DNA of 64,000 nt from Pseudonocardia parietis (GCF_017876315.1 NZ_JAGINU010000001.1:6820001-6884000); one strand, 5' to 3'; counted from the first letter of the stretch, positions 24,734 through 33,132 are shown. Notes: a model not told the origin generated them from the letters alone. Made by a program: numbers and translations.

Positions 24734-25380
24734 GGAACCAACTCTGCCACCGAGCCGCGGTCCCCTGCCACCACCTCGTCGCGCTCCGCGGCCGCCGCCG
24801 CGGCGCGGTGCCGCTCCAGCGACGCCCGCAGCGCGGTCCGGCCGCGGTGGATCCGGCTGCGCACGGTGCCCAGCTTCACATCGAGCGTCGCGCCGATCTC
24901 CTCGTAGGACAGGCCCTCGACGTCACACAGCACGACCGCGACCCGGAAGTCCGGCGGCAGCTCGTCCAGCGCGGCCTGCAGGTGCGGGTCCAGGTGGTTG
25001 ATCGCGAAGACGGTCTCCGGCTCGGGGCCACCGCCGGGGAGCCGGTCGGTGTCCTCGGGCAGGCCCTCCATCCGCAGCCGGGCACGGCGGCGGACCATGT
25101 CCAGGAACAGGTTCGTGGTGATGCGGTGCAGCCAGCCCTCGAACGTGCCCGGTTTGTAGGACGCCAGCGAGCGGAACACCCGGATGAACGTCTCCTGGGT
25201 GAGGTCCTCGGCGTCGTGCTGGTTGCCGGACAGCCGGTACGCGAGCCGGTAGACCCGATCGGCGTGCTCCCGGACGACCTCGTCCCAGCTGGGCGGGGTC
25301 CAGTCGGCACCCTCGCCGGGGCGGGTGCCGGCGGCGGCGTCCCGGATCGGGGCGTCGTCGTCTGTACGAGGAGCGGGCAT
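24730..25380 (-). CDS. sigE: ECF sigma factor SigE
   Basis: A 216-residue ECF sigma factor. Sigma-2 spans about residues 35-100 with YRLAYRLSGNQHDAEDLTQETF and FRSLASYKPG. Sigma-4 at about 140-195 has LDELPPDFRVAVVLCDVEGLSYEEIG and VKLGTVRSRIHRGR. Gene order (divergent O-methyltransferase, then rseA-htrA-tatB) is that of mycobacterial sigE, which controls envelope stress genes. ATG 25380 with GGAGGTG upstream is used. Further in-frame sequence to 25557 overlaps the divergent gene's start and is probably not translated, although mycobacterial sigE does have alternative starts. Confidence 0.93.
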   Translation of the reverse strand: MPAPRTDDDAPIRDAAAGTRPGEGADWTPPSWDEVVREHADRVYRLAYRLSGNQHDAEDLTQETFIRVFRSLASYKPGTFEGWLHRITTNLFLDMVRRRARLRMEGLPEDTDRLPGGGPEPETVFAINHLDPHLQAALDELPPDFRVAVVLCDVEGLSYEEIGATLDVKLGTVRSRIHRGRTALRASLERHRAAAAAAERDEVVAGDRGSVAELVP

Positions 25381-25549
25381 CGGGGTAGGGCACCTCCGTG
25401 AATCGCGGTCGCCGCGTGGATCGTGGATCGACCGCGAGAGTGTCGTTCGTTGCTCTACAGGGTGCACTCGCCTGATGAGGAGGGGGTGAAACGCGTCTGA
25501 GAGAAGTCTGTGAAATCCGTTCCACCCCTGCCGTAGATAATCTTGCCTC

Positions 25550-26197
25550 ATGAGCACACCCGCGGGGGCGGCCGCGTACGCCGACGGCTACCTCACCGAG
25601 GACCACGCGTTCGGGGACGCCCGAGCGCACGGCACGTCGGCGGACGCACATCCGATCACCCCGGCCGGCGGTGCGGCGCTGTCCGTGCTGGCCGCGACGA
25701 TCTCTGCGAAGGCCGTGGTCGAGATCGGCACCGGAGCCGGTGTGAGCGGGCTGTACCTGTTGCGCGGCATGGCGTCCGACGGCGTCCTCACCACCATCGA
25801 CGTCGATCCCGAGCTACAGCGCTCGGCGCGGCGCACGTTCCTGGGCGCCGGGTACGGACCCGGCAGGCTGCGGCTGATCAACGGGATGGCCCTGGACGTC
25901 CTGCCCCGGCTCACCGACGGCGGGTACGACCTCGTCGTCGCCGACGCGGTGCCGGGCGAGTACCCCGGCTACCTCGCCGAGGCGATCCGGCTGCTGCGAC
26001 CGGGCGGGGTACTGGTCCTCGAGGGTGTGCTGGACGGCGGCCGGATCACCGAGGACTCCGCGGGCGACGGGCCGGGGACGGCCGCACTGCGCGAGACCGC
26101 CGACCTCGTCCGGGACGACGAGCGCCTGCTGTCCGCACTGCTGCCGGTGTCCGACGGCATGTTGTGCGCCGTCCGCCGTGACGTCCCAGCGCCGTGA
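25550..26197 (+). CDS. O-methyltransferase (Rv1220c-like)
   Basis: A 215-residue class I methyltransferase of the caffeoyl-CoA/catechol OMT (Methyltransf_3) type. It shows motif I VVEIGTGAGVSGLYLL (about 62-77), the acidic residue of strand 2 in LTTIDVDPELQRSAR, DLVVADAVPGEYPGYL and LLRPGGVLVLEGVL. Metal-binding Asp positions fit the family. Substrate unknown. It is divergent from sigE with a 169-nt gap, the same arrangement as in mycobacteria. The ATG at 25550 follows a weak TAGATA -10-like sequence at 25534. Confidence 0.88.
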   Translation: MSTPAGAAAYADGYLTEDHAFGDARAHGTSADAHPITPAGGAALSVLAATISAKAVVEIGTGAGVSGLYLLRGMASDGVLTTIDVDPELQRSARRTFLGAGYGPGRLRLINGMALDVLPRLTDGGYDLVVADAVPGEYPGYLAEAIRLLRPGGVLVLEGVLDGGRITEDSAGDGPGTAALRETADLVRDDERLLSALLPVSDGMLCAVRRDVPAP

Positions 26198-26224
26198 GAT
26201 GAGCCCCTGCCGTGAGGTGAGCTC

Positions 26225-27460
26225 CTACTGGGCCGTGGCGCCCTTCCCGAGCACGACGACGCCGCCGTTCGACACGGTGTAGCGGCTGCGGTCCTGGTTG
26301 AGGTCGACCCCGATCAGCGCGCCGTCGGGGACCACGACGTTCTTGTCCAGGATCGCCCGGCGCACCACGGCCCCCCGGCCGATCCGCGCGCCCGGCAGCA
26401 CCACCGAGTCGGAGACCTCCGCACCGCCCTGGACCATCACGTTCGGGCTGATCACCGACCGGCGCACGATGGCCCCGGAGATGATCGTGCCGGCGCCGAC
26501 GACCGAGTCCTGCGCGATGCCGCCCTCGACGAACTTGGCCGGCGGCAGCGCGGGCGTCGCCGTGCGGATCGGCCAGCGAGCGTTGTAGAGGTTGAAGATC
26601 GGGTGCACGGACACCAGATCGGTGTGCGCGTCGTAGTAGGCGTCGATCGTCCCGACGTCGCGCCAGTACCCGGCGTCGCGCTCCGTCGCCCCGGGAACGA
26701 CGTTGTCGGCGAAGTCGTAGACGTGTGCCTCGCCCTTGCCCACCAGCGCCGGGATGATGTCGCCGCCCATGTCGTGGTCGGAGTCGGCGTTCGCGGCGTC
26801 GGCCCGCAGCGCGTCGAGCAGCGCCTCGGTGGTGAACACGTAGTTGCCCATCGAGGCGAACGTGACGTCCGGGTCGTCCGGCACGTGCGGCGGGTCGGAC
26901 GGCTTCTCCAGGAACTCGGTGATCTTCCCGGACTCGTCGGAGGCGATACAGCCGAACGACTTGGCCTCCGCCCGCGGCACCCGGATCCCGGCGACAGTGA
27001 CGCCGGCGCCGGACTCGGCGTGCTGGGCGATCATCTGCGCCGCATCCATCCGGTACACGTGGTCGGCACCGAAGACGGCGATGTACTCGGGCTCGTCGTC
27101 GTAGACCAGGTTGAGACTCTGGAAGATCGCGTCGGCGCTGCCGGTGTACCAGCGGCGGCCGAGCCGCTGTTGCGCCGGAACCGTGGTGATGTACTGGTCG
27201 AGCACCGACGACAGCCGCCACGTCGTGGTGATGTGCCGGTCCAGCGAGTGCGACTTGTACTGGGTCAGCACACAGATCCGGTCCATCCCGGCGTTCACCA
27301 AATTGGACAGCACGAAGTCGATGAGCCGGTAGTTGCCACCGAACGGCACGGCAGGCTTCGCTCGGTCCGCGGTGAGCGGCCACAACCGCTTCCCCTCACC
27401 GCCGGCCAGCACGATGCCGAGCACCCTCCCGGGAAGACGTCCGGACGCGAGCGGTCGCAT
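26225..27460 (-). CDS. glgC: Glucose-1-phosphate adenylyltransferase
   Basis: 411 residues. The pyrophosphorylase motif LGIVLAGGEGKRLWPLTADRAKPAVPFGG lies at about 12-40, followed by YTGSADAIFQSL, FGADHVYRMD (metal Asp), a glucose-1-phosphate site in ITEFLEKPSDPP, and the YWRDVGTIDAYYDAH signature. A left-handed beta-helix with hexapeptide-like repeats occupies the last ~110 residues. It makes ADP-glucose for glycogen and related alpha-glucans. ATG 27460 is the most conserved-looking start. It is divergent from glgA with ~120 nt between, so the two can be co-regulated. Confidence 0.94.
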   Translation of the reverse strand: MRPLASGRLPGRVLGIVLAGGEGKRLWPLTADRAKPAVPFGGNYRLIDFVLSNLVNAGMDRICVLTQYKSHSLDRHITTTWRLSSVLDQYITTVPAQQRLGRRWYTGSADAIFQSLNLVYDDEPEYIAVFGADHVYRMDAAQMIAQHAESGAGVTVAGIRVPRAEAKSFGCIASDESGKITEFLEKPSDPPHVPDDPDVTFASMGNYVFTTEALLDALRADAANADSDHDMGGDIIPALVGKGEAHVYDFADNVVPGATERDAGYWRDVGTIDAYYDAHTDLVSVHPIFNLYNARWPIRTATPALPPAKFVEGGIAQDSVVGAGTIISGAIVRRSVISPNVMVQGGAEVSDSVVLPGARIGRGAVVRRAILDKNVVVPDGALIGVDLNQDRSRYTVSNGGVVVLGKGATAQ

Positions 27461-27583
27461 GGCGTGAACACTAGTGGGCTCCCAGTGATGGGGCCACACG
27501 TTCGGGGCGGTGGGCGCGGCGGACCGGACCGGGCGCGGCGGTCACTCGCGTGCCGGCGGCCGCACGCAGTAGCGTCAGCCGCC

Positions 27584-28747
27584 GTGCGCGCCGGCCTCCT
27601 CACCCGTGAATATCCGCCCGCCGTCTACGGCGGTGCCGGAGTCCATGTCGGACATCTGGTCCCCGCCCTGCGGGAGCTCCTCGACGTCGACGTGCACTGC
27701 TTCGCCGAGCCGGGGATCGACGCCCCGGCCGGCGCCCGCGCGCACTCCGCCCCACCGCTGCCCGACGGCGCCAACGCCGCGCTGACCACGCTCGGTGTCG
27801 ACCTGTCGATGGCGGCCGAGCTGGAGCGCTGCGACGTGCTGCACTCGCACACCTGGTACGCCAACATGGCCGGTCACATCGGCGGCCTGCTGCACGGGCG
27901 GCCGCACGTCGTCACAGCGCACTCGCTCGAGCCGCTGCGCCCGTGGAAGGCCGAGCAGCTCGGCGGCGGGTACCGGCTGTCGTCCTGGGTGGAGCGGACC
28001 GCCTACGAGGCCGCGAACGCCGTCATCGCCGTCTCCCACGGGATGCGCCGCGACGTGCTGGCCGCCTACCCGGCGATCGATCCCGAGCTCGTGCACGTGG
28101 TGCACAACGGGATCGACACGCAGTTCTACGCGCCCGACCCGGCCCGCGACACCCTGCTCGAGCACGGGGTGGACCCGGACCGGCCGATCGTGGTGTTCGT
28201 CGGGCGGATCACCCGGCAGAAGGGGCTGACGCACCTGGTCGCGGCTGCGCACCGGTTCGACCCCGCCGCGCAGGTGGTGCTCTGCGCGGGGGCGCCGGAC
28301 ACACCGGAGCTCGCCGCCGAGACCGAGCGGGCGGTGGCCGAGCTGTCGGAGACGCGCGACGGGGTGGTCTGGATCCAGCGGATGCTGAAGACCACGGAGG
28401 TACGCCAGCTGCTGTCGGCGGCGACGGTGTTCGTGTGCCCGTCGGTGTACGAGCCGCTGGGCATCGTCAACCTCGAGGCCATGGCCTGCGGGACCGCGGT
28501 GGTCGCGTCCGACGTCGGCGGGATCCCGGAGGTCGTCGTGGACGGCGGAACGGGACTGCTGGTCCACTACGACCCGTCCGACACCGCGACGTTCGAGGAG
28601 GCGATCGCCGACCGGGTCAACGCGTTGGTGGCGGACCCGGACCGGGCGGCGCTGATGGGCGAGCGTGGACGGGAACGTGCGGTCTCCGAGTTCACCTGGT
28701 CGGAGATGGCCCGGCGGACGGTCGAGGTCTACGAGCGCGTCGTATGA
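27584..28747 (+). CDS. glgA: Glycogen synthase, actinobacterial GT4 type
   Basis: 387 residues of the GT-B fold. The N-terminal motif GLLTREYPPAVYGGAGVHVG binds the nucleotide sugar, and VLHSHTWYANMAG and VVTAHSLEPLRPWK continue the first domain. IVVFVGRITRQKGLTHLV opens the second domain, and the EX7E retaining motif is in VCPSVYEPLGIVNLEAMACG. Mycobacterial homologs (GlgM/Rv1212c) form maltose-1-phosphate from ADP-glucose rather than extending glycogen directly, so either activity is possible. GTG 27584 is placed just before the conserved motif. Confidence 0.92.
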   Translation: MRAGLLTREYPPAVYGGAGVHVGHLVPALRELLDVDVHCFAEPGIDAPAGARAHSAPPLPDGANAALTTLGVDLSMAAELERCDVLHSHTWYANMAGHIGGLLHGRPHVVTAHSLEPLRPWKAEQLGGGYRLSSWVERTAYEAANAVIAVSHGMRRDVLAAYPAIDPELVHVVHNGIDTQFYAPDPARDTLLEHGVDPDRPIVVFVGRITRQKGLTHLVAAAHRFDPAAQVVLCAGAPDTPELAAETERAVAELSETRDGVVWIQRMLKTTEVRQLLSAATVFVCPSVYEPLGIVNLEAMACGTAVVASDVGGIPEVVVDGGTGLLVHYDPSDTATFEEAIADRVNALVADPDRAALMGERGRERAVSEFTWSEMARRTVEVYERVV

Positions 28748-28819
28748 GCGCGTCGTGTGACCGGGGGACCGGTGACGGAGCCGGTCGCCCGGCCCCGTCA
28801 CGTCACGGTCACCGGGGCC

Positions 28820-28987
28820 TCAGCCGACGGTCGCCTTCAGTGCCTCACTGAGGGCCGAGGCCTCGTCCGGGGTCATCTCGACCACCAGACGGCCACCACC
28901 CTCGAGCGGGACGCGCATCACGATGCCCCGGCCCTCCTTGGTCACTTCCAGGGGCCCGTCGCCGGTGCGGGGCTTCATCGCGGCCAT
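28820..28987 (-). CDS. DUF3117 small protein
   Basis: A 55-residue conserved actinobacterial protein from ATG 28987: MAAMKPRTGDGPLEVTKEG at the N-terminus, then RGIVMRVPLEGGGRLVVE and a short helix DEASALSEALKA. It is the homolog of Rv1211, which sits between tagA and glgA in mycobacteria exactly as here. Function unknown. It is convergent with glgA (72-nt gap). An upstream in-frame extension to 29095 is poorly composed and not favoured. Confidence 0.88.
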   Translation of the reverse strand: MAAMKPRTGDGPLEVTKEGRGIVMRVPLEGGGRLVVEMTPDEASALSEALKATVG

Positions 28988-29188
28988 TCGTCCGTCCTCC
29001 GTCAACATCCACAACAGTCGTTCCGCGGGGACGCGCTCGGGGGACGCGCCGACCGTGGAACCACATTGTCCCCCATCACCGGTGGCGAGGTGCAACCGAG
29101 GCGATCACGGCTCGGCCGCGATCATCGCGACCTTCACACAGCGCAACGACACGACGACCGTCCGACGCGCCGGGGCGGCTGTCCACGG

Positions 29189-29788
29189 TCAGTCGCCGCG
29201 GCCCGTCGCCCGCCAGCAGTACGCCACGTGGTCGTCGACCAGGCCGGTCGCCTGCATGAGCGCATAGCAGGTCGTCGGCCCCACGAACCGGAAACCGCGT
29301 CGCTTCAGCGCCTTCGACAGCGCCACCGATGCGGGTGTGCTGGGTGGGACGTCCGCCAACCGGGCCGGGCGCGGGTGGTCGGCCGGGTCCGGGGCGAACG
29401 AGGCGAGGAACCCGCCCAGATCGGTGCCGGCCTCGGCCAGGTCGAGCACCGCCCGGGCGTTCGACACGGTGGCCTCGATCTTCTGCCGGTTCCGGACGAT
29501 GCGGGCGTCGGTGAGCAGCCGGGCGACGTCGTCCTCGCCGAAGCGGGCGACCGCCTCGGGATCGAAGTCGTGGAAGACGTCCCGGAACGCCGGTCGCTTG
29601 CGCAGGATGACGATCCAGGACAGGCCGGCCTGGAAGCCCTCGAGGGTGATCCGCTCGAACCACGCCGCGGTGCCGTGGACGGGGCGGCCCCACTCCTCGT
29701 CGTGGTAGGCGACGTAGTCGGGCGCGGACAGTGCCCAGTCGCAGCGACGCCTGGCGTCCGGTTCCTCGGGTCCCTTTGCTCTGCTCAC
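29189..29788 (-). CDS. tag: DNA-3-methyladenine glycosylase I
   Basis: 199 residues. The TagI signature starts at RRRCDWALSAPDYVAYHDEEWGRP (Trp and Glu of the base pocket), with LEGFQAGLSWIVILRKR, and ends with GFRFVGPTTCYALMQATGLVDDH (zinc-binding Cys/His). It excises 3-methyladenine from alkylated DNA. The start codon GTG 29788 lies inside a copy of the dispersed repeat, so residues 1-5 (VSRAK) are repeat-encoded and lie ahead of conserved sequence. The only upstream purine run is GAG, a weak ribosome site. Its homolog is tagA of the same mycobacterial block. Confidence 0.9.
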   Translation of the reverse strand: MSRAKGPEEPDARRRCDWALSAPDYVAYHDEEWGRPVHGTAAWFERITLEGFQAGLSWIVILRKRPAFRDVFHDFDPEAVARFGEDDVARLLTDARIVRNRQKIEATVSNARAVLDLAEAGTDLGGFLASFAPDPADHPRPARLADVPPSTPASVALSKALKRRGFRFVGPTTCYALMQATGLVDDHVAYCWRATGRGD

Positions 29789-29789
29789 C
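29772..29789 (-). repeat. Dispersed repeat copy supplying the tag start codon
   Basis: CCCTTTGCTCTGCTCACC on the plus strand, that is GGTGAGCAGAGCAAAGGG on the coding strand. The GTG within it is the best tag start. On the plus strand the copy is followed by TCGGCGCACC, the GGTGCG-type flank shared with other copies. Confidence 0.75.
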
Positions 29790-29810
29790 TCGGCGCACCA
29801 CCGGTCCTGA

Positions 29811-30401
29811 TCATCGGCCCGCCCGGTAGCGGTCCTCGGTCCGTTCGGCCATCGTCCGCAGCGACCGGGCGACACCGGCCCGGAGCGCCGGCCGCACGAC
29901 CGGCCGGCCGAGCCGGCCGAGTAGGCCGAACGGTAGATCGAGCAGCTCGCTCCACACGAAACGGGACCGGCGCGGCCCGAGTTCCTCGACCGCGAACACC
30001 CCGTCGCCCCGGAGAACCGTCCCGGTGTGGGTGACGACGATCCGCCGGTCGCCGGACCCCCCGGCGGGCGGTTCGGTCCACTCGGTGACCCGCATGGTGT
30101 CCGTGATGCCCAGCGGGCCGATCCCGGTGACGGCGCGCAGCTCGGTGCCGACGGAACGACCGTCACCGCCGATGACCTCGACCCGCGTTCCGAGCATCCA
30201 CTCGGACTGCCCCTCGAGGTCGGAGACGACCTCCCAGAGGACGCCGGCGGGGACGTTCACGTCGACCGGGACGGTGAGCTCCATCCGGCCTCTGCTCTGC
30301 TCACCAGTGCTGCTCTGCTCACCAGTGCTGCTCTGCTCACCGCGGCGCACCGCCCTGCTCTGCTCACCGCGGCGCTCACCACTGCCGTCGTTGCTCGTCA
30401 T
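29811..30401 (-). CDS. SRPBCC-family protein with repeat-derived N-terminus
   Basis: Up to 196 residues. The START/SRPBCC-like domain begins at about residue 40 (MELTVPVDVNVPAGVLWEVVSDLEG) and continues with strands such as TELRAVTGIGPLGITDTMRV and a long C-terminal helix. Residues 10-38 consist almost entirely of four GEQS units encoded by the tandem repeats at 30291-30368. The true start could be ATG 30284 (MELTV), which removes that tail and the 26-nt overlap with the DivIVA-like gene; an AGG lies 5 nt upstream of it. Function unknown: a lipid- or hydrophobic-ligand-binding fold. Confidence 0.75.
   Translation of the reverse strand: MTSNDGSGERRGEQSRAVRRGEQSSTGEQSSTGEQSRGRMELTVPVDVNVPAGVLWEVVSDLEGQSEWMLGTRVEVIGGDGRSVGTELRAVTGIGPLGITDTMRVTEWTEPPAGGSGDRRIVVTHTGTVLRGDGVFAVEELGPRRSRFVWSELLDLPFGLLGRLGRPVVRPALRAGVARSLRTMAERTEDRYRAGR
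30291..30368 (-). repeat. Four clustered copies of the dispersed repeat
   Basis: Copies end at 30305, 30323, 30341 and 30368, each reading GGTGAGCAGAGCAG on the minus strand. The first three have an exact 18-nt period, with CACT joining them. All are in one frame, as GEQS. The outer copy is flanked by GGTGCGCCGC, again the GGTGCG neighbour. Confidence 0.85.
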
Positions 30402-30738
30402 CCGAGCCCTCCTCGGTGCGCATCCGCGCGATGGTGGCCTCCAGCCGGGCCACCCGTTCGGTCAGCTCGTGCCGGTCGTCCCGGACCCGGTCCAGCTCGC
30501 CGGCCAGGCGGTCCAGCGCCCAGTCGACCTCGGCCATCCGGTAGCCCCGCAGGACCTGCTGGAAACGCAGGTCCTGCACATCCGACCCGGACACCTCGCG
30601 GGCCGGCAGCCGGGTCGGCGTCGCGTCCGGGGCGAGCGGGGCGAGCTCCTCGCCACGCCCGAAGACCGCGGCCGCCAGCACGAAGACCAGCGCCGCCACG
30701 ACGGCGAGGACGAGCACGTACACCAGCGCGGTCCCCAT
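30376..30738 (-). CDS. DivIVA-domain membrane protein
   Basis: 120 residues. One N-terminal transmembrane helix (TALVYVLVLAVVAALVFVLAAAVFG) is followed by a cytoplasmic DivIVA motif, VSGSDVQDLRFQQVLRGYRMAEVDWALDRLAGEL, and a short coiled coil. Relatives sit next to tagA and gpgS in mycobacteria (Rv1209 position). It probably attaches to membrane or polar structures; a specific role is not known. Its stop lies within the possible extended start of the SRPBCC gene. Confidence 0.82.
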   Translation of the reverse strand: MGTALVYVLVLAVVAALVFVLAAAVFGRGEELAPLAPDATPTRLPAREVSGSDVQDLRFQQVLRGYRMAEVDWALDRLAGELDRVRDDRHELTERVARLEATIARMRTEEGSDDEQRRQW

Positions 30739-30773
30739 GCCGCCATCACATCACGAGCCGGCGACGGCGGTAC

Positions 30774-31781
30774 TCACCCCACGCGGACGTGCGCCCCGGG
30801 CCGCACCGGCTCGGCGGCCCCACCGGCACGGACGCCACCGGGCGGGGGACGGTCGACCTGCCGGAGCGGGTGCGTCTCGGCCCGCCACGCAGGACCGTCG
30901 GGGTCGTCCACGGGACGGAAGCCGACCAGCCCGGCGCCGGAGTCCGACACCCCGCAACGGTCCAGCGCGGTCGCGAGCACCTCGCGCGAGGTCCGCGCCA
31001 GCTCGTGCACCGGCCGGTTGCGGTGCCGCCGGACACCGAGGTCCGTCTGCGCGATCGCGTCGATCCCCCGCAGCTCCGCGACGTCGAGCAGCAGGCCGAT
31101 GTCGACCCCGTAGCCGGTGGCGAACGGCAGCCGGTCGAGCACCTCCCGGGTCGCGGCGTACTCACCGCCGAGCGGCTGCCGGACATGCCCCAGGCCGGGC
31201 CGCAGTGCGGCGAGCAGCGGACGGGCCAGCAGCTCCGTGACCCGGCCGCCCTCGTGGCCCTCCGGGCCGTCCAGCGGGCGACGGTGATAGCCCTTGACGA
31301 AGGCGGTCCCGGGGCGGGTGAGGAGCGGCGCGAGCAACCGCGGGACGAGATCGGGGTGCGGGTCGACGAGATCGGCGTCGACGAAGCAGATCAGATCGGC
31401 CGGGTCGGGCTGTGTCCGCGCACCGTCCTCCCCCAGCGCGACGACCGCCCGCCACAACGCCTCCCCCTTGCCCGGGAGCACCGGGACGCCCGGTAGCGCC
31501 CGTTCCCGGGAGAGCACTCGCGCGCCGGCTGCAGCGGCGCGTTGCGCCGTGCGGTCGGTGCTACCGGAGTCGAGGACGACGAGGTCGTCCACCAGCGCGT
31601 CCGAGCCGACGGTGAACCGGAGCAGGCCCGCGACCAGGGGGCCGACCGTCGTCTCCTCGTCCAGGGCAGGCAGGACGACGACGACACGCCGGTCTCCCTT
31701 GAGCGCGGCCAGCCGGGTGGCCCGTTCCCCGCCCGGGGTGTCACGGCCGCGGGTCTCCGTCCGCGCAGGCTGTCCGCTCAT
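30774..31781 (-). CDS. gpgS: Glucosyl-3-phosphoglycerate synthase
   Basis: 335 residues of a retaining GT-A glycosyltransferase. Motifs are VVVVLPALDEETTVGPLV, VVLDSGSTDRTA, LPGKGEALWRAV, the DXD-type metal site in ICFVDADLVDPHPDL, and a GGRVTELLARPLLAALRPGL acceptor-site segment. It transfers glucose from UDP-glucose to 3-phosphoglycerate, the first step of methylglucose lipopolysaccharide synthesis. ATG 31781 overlaps the LOG gene stop by ATGA, so the two are coupled; folP2, which precedes gpgS in mycobacteria as I recall, is absent. The C-terminal ~40 residues are Pro/Gly/Arg-rich. Confidence 0.9.
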   Translation of the reverse strand: MSGQPARTETRGRDTPGGERATRLAALKGDRRVVVVLPALDEETTVGPLVAGLLRFTVGSDALVDDLVVLDSGSTDRTAQRAAAAGARVLSRERALPGVPVLPGKGEALWRAVVALGEDGARTQPDPADLICFVDADLVDPHPDLVPRLLAPLLTRPGTAFVKGYHRRPLDGPEGHEGGRVTELLARPLLAALRPGLGHVRQPLGGEYAATREVLDRLPFATGYGVDIGLLLDVAELRGIDAIAQTDLGVRRHRNRPVHELARTSREVLATALDRCGVSDSGAGLVGFRPVDDPDGPAWRAETHPLRQVDRPPPGGVRAGGAAEPVRPGAHVRVG

Positions 31782-32353
31782 CCGACGGGCCGCGCGCATG
31801 CGTCGAGTGCGGTGGCGACGGGATCGGCACCGTCGCGCACCACGCGCAGCCGCTCCATCGGCGTCCGGGAGGCGAACCCTCGACCGGTCAGCCCGCCGAC
31901 CCAGTCGAGCAGACCGTCCCAGTGGCCGTCCGGATCGAGCAGGACCACCGGCTTTCCGTGCAGACCGAGGGCTCCCCCCGACCACACCTCGAACAGCTCT
32001 TCGCAGGTACCGAGGCCGCCGGGCAGGGCGAGGAACGCGTCAGCCCGGTCCTCCATGTGCTGCTTGCGTTCCCGCATGCTGTCGGTGACCATCAGCTCGT
32101 CGCTGTCGTGGTCCGCCCACTCCCGCTCGACCATGGACCTCGGGATGATCCCGACGGTGCGGCCGCCCGCCTCGCGTGCGCCGGCTGCGAGCGCGCCCAT
32201 CATCGAGCGTCGGCCGCCGCCGGAGACGAGGGTCCATCCGCGCCCGGCGATCTCCCGTCCGACGGCATCGGCGAGTTCGAGGTAGCGCGGTGCGATGCCG
32301 TCGGAGCTGGCGCAGTAGACACAGACCGCGAACCCCGGCTCCGGGTCTGCCAT
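31778..32353 (-). CDS. LOG-family phosphoribohydrolase (TIGR00730 type)
   Basis: 191 residues. Rossmann-like lysine decarboxylase/LOG fold with FAVCVYCASSDGIAPRY, LVSGGGRRSMMGALA, the catalytic segment MRERKQHMEDRADAFLALPGGLGTCEELFE (PGGxGTxxE) and PVVLLDPDGHWD. Enzymes of this type release ribose-5-phosphate from N6-modified AMP, giving cytokinins; Rv1205 in the equivalent position does so. The start is one nucleotide into the stop of the upstream paralogue (TGATG). The usual GGGxxGLMG reads GGGRRSMMG, a minor variation. Confidence 0.88.
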   Translation of the reverse strand: MADPEPGFAVCVYCASSDGIAPRYLELADAVGREIAGRGWTLVSGGGRRSMMGALAAGAREAGGRTVGIIPRSMVEREWADHDSDELMVTDSMRERKQHMEDRADAFLALPGGLGTCEELFEVWSGGALGLHGKPVVLLDPDGHWDGLLDWVGGLTGRGFASRTPMERLRVVRDGADPVATALDACARPVG

Positions 32354-33132
32354 CAGTGCGTCTCCTCCCAGGCGTGATAGGCCTCACCGACGACGTCGAC
32401 GGCGTCGTCGATGTCGTCGGTGAGGTGCAGCAGGTCGAGGTCCTTCTCCGAGATCTTGCCCTCGCGCAGCACCGTCTTGGCGATCCAGTCGTAGAGCCCG
32501 CCCCAGTACTCCGTCCCGAGCAGGACCACCGGGAACTTGGTGACCTTCTTGGTCTGCACCAGGACGAGGGCCTCGAACAGCTCGTCGAGCGTGCCGAACC
32601 CACCGGGCAGGCAGACGAACGCCTGCGAGTACTTCACGAACATCGTCTTGCGGGCGAAGAAGTACCGGAAGTTGATCCCGAGGTCGACCCACGGGTTCAG
32701 GCCCTGTTCGAACGGCAGCTCGATGCCCAGCCCGACCGAGAGCCCGCCGGCCTCGGACGCACCCCGGTTGGCCGCCTCCATCGTGCCGGGCCCGCCGCCG
32801 GTGATGACGGCGAATCCGGCCCCGGCGAGCCGCGCGCCGAGCTCACGGCCCTGCTCGTACTCGGGTGAGTCGACCGGCGTGCGGGCCGAACCGAACACCG
32901 TCGCCGCGCGGGGCAGCTCGGCGAGCATGCCGAAGCCCTCGACGAACTCGGCCTGGATCCGCATGACCCGCCACGGATCGGTGTGCACCCAGTCCGCAGG
33001 CCCCCGCGAGTCGAGCAGTCGCTGGTCGGTCGTGGTGGGCTCGATACTGCGGCTGCGGCGCAGCACCACCGGACCGCGCTGCTTCTCCGGCAGCTTCTGG
33101 GGGTCGGTGTCTTGGTCGGCCATGCGGCTCAC
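32353..33132 (-). CDS. Second, longer LOG/TIGR00730-family protein
   Basis: 259 residues with an N-terminal extension (~60 residues including PVVLRRSRSIEPTT) before the same fold. It has TVFGSARTPVDSPEYEQG, VITGGGPGTMEAANRGA, FFARKTMFVKYSQAFVCLPGGFGTLDELFEALVLVQTKK and PVVLLGTEYWGGLYDW. The GGGPGTMEAANRGA and PGGFGTLDE motifs are complete, so nucleotide 5'-monophosphate nucleosidase activity is likely, with a substrate possibly different from the short paralogue. GTG 33132 or ATG 33123 may start it. Translationally linked to the next LOG gene. Confidence 0.88.
   Translation of the reverse strand: MSRMADQDTDPQKLPEKQRGPVVLRRSRSIEPTTTDQRLLDSRGPADWVHTDPWRVMRIQAEFVEGFGMLAELPRAATVFGSARTPVDSPEYEQGRELGARLAGAGFAVITGGGPGTMEAANRGASEAGGLSVGLGIELPFEQGLNPWVDLGINFRYFFARKTMFVKYSQAFVCLPGGFGTLDELFEALVLVQTKKVTKFPVVLLGTEYWGGLYDWIAKTVLREGKISEKDLDLLHLTDDIDDAVDVVGEAYHAWEETH

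Noticed and set aside
25381..25549. Autoregulated SigE-type promoter (GGAAC-N16-CGTT) before sigE
   Set aside because: GGAAC and CGTT occur on the minus strand but 25 nt apart, too far for an ECF promoter.
29811..30284. Insertion sequence or transposase remnant near the tandem repeats
   Set aside because: No transposase-like motif or target-site duplication could be seen; the flanking genes are intact.
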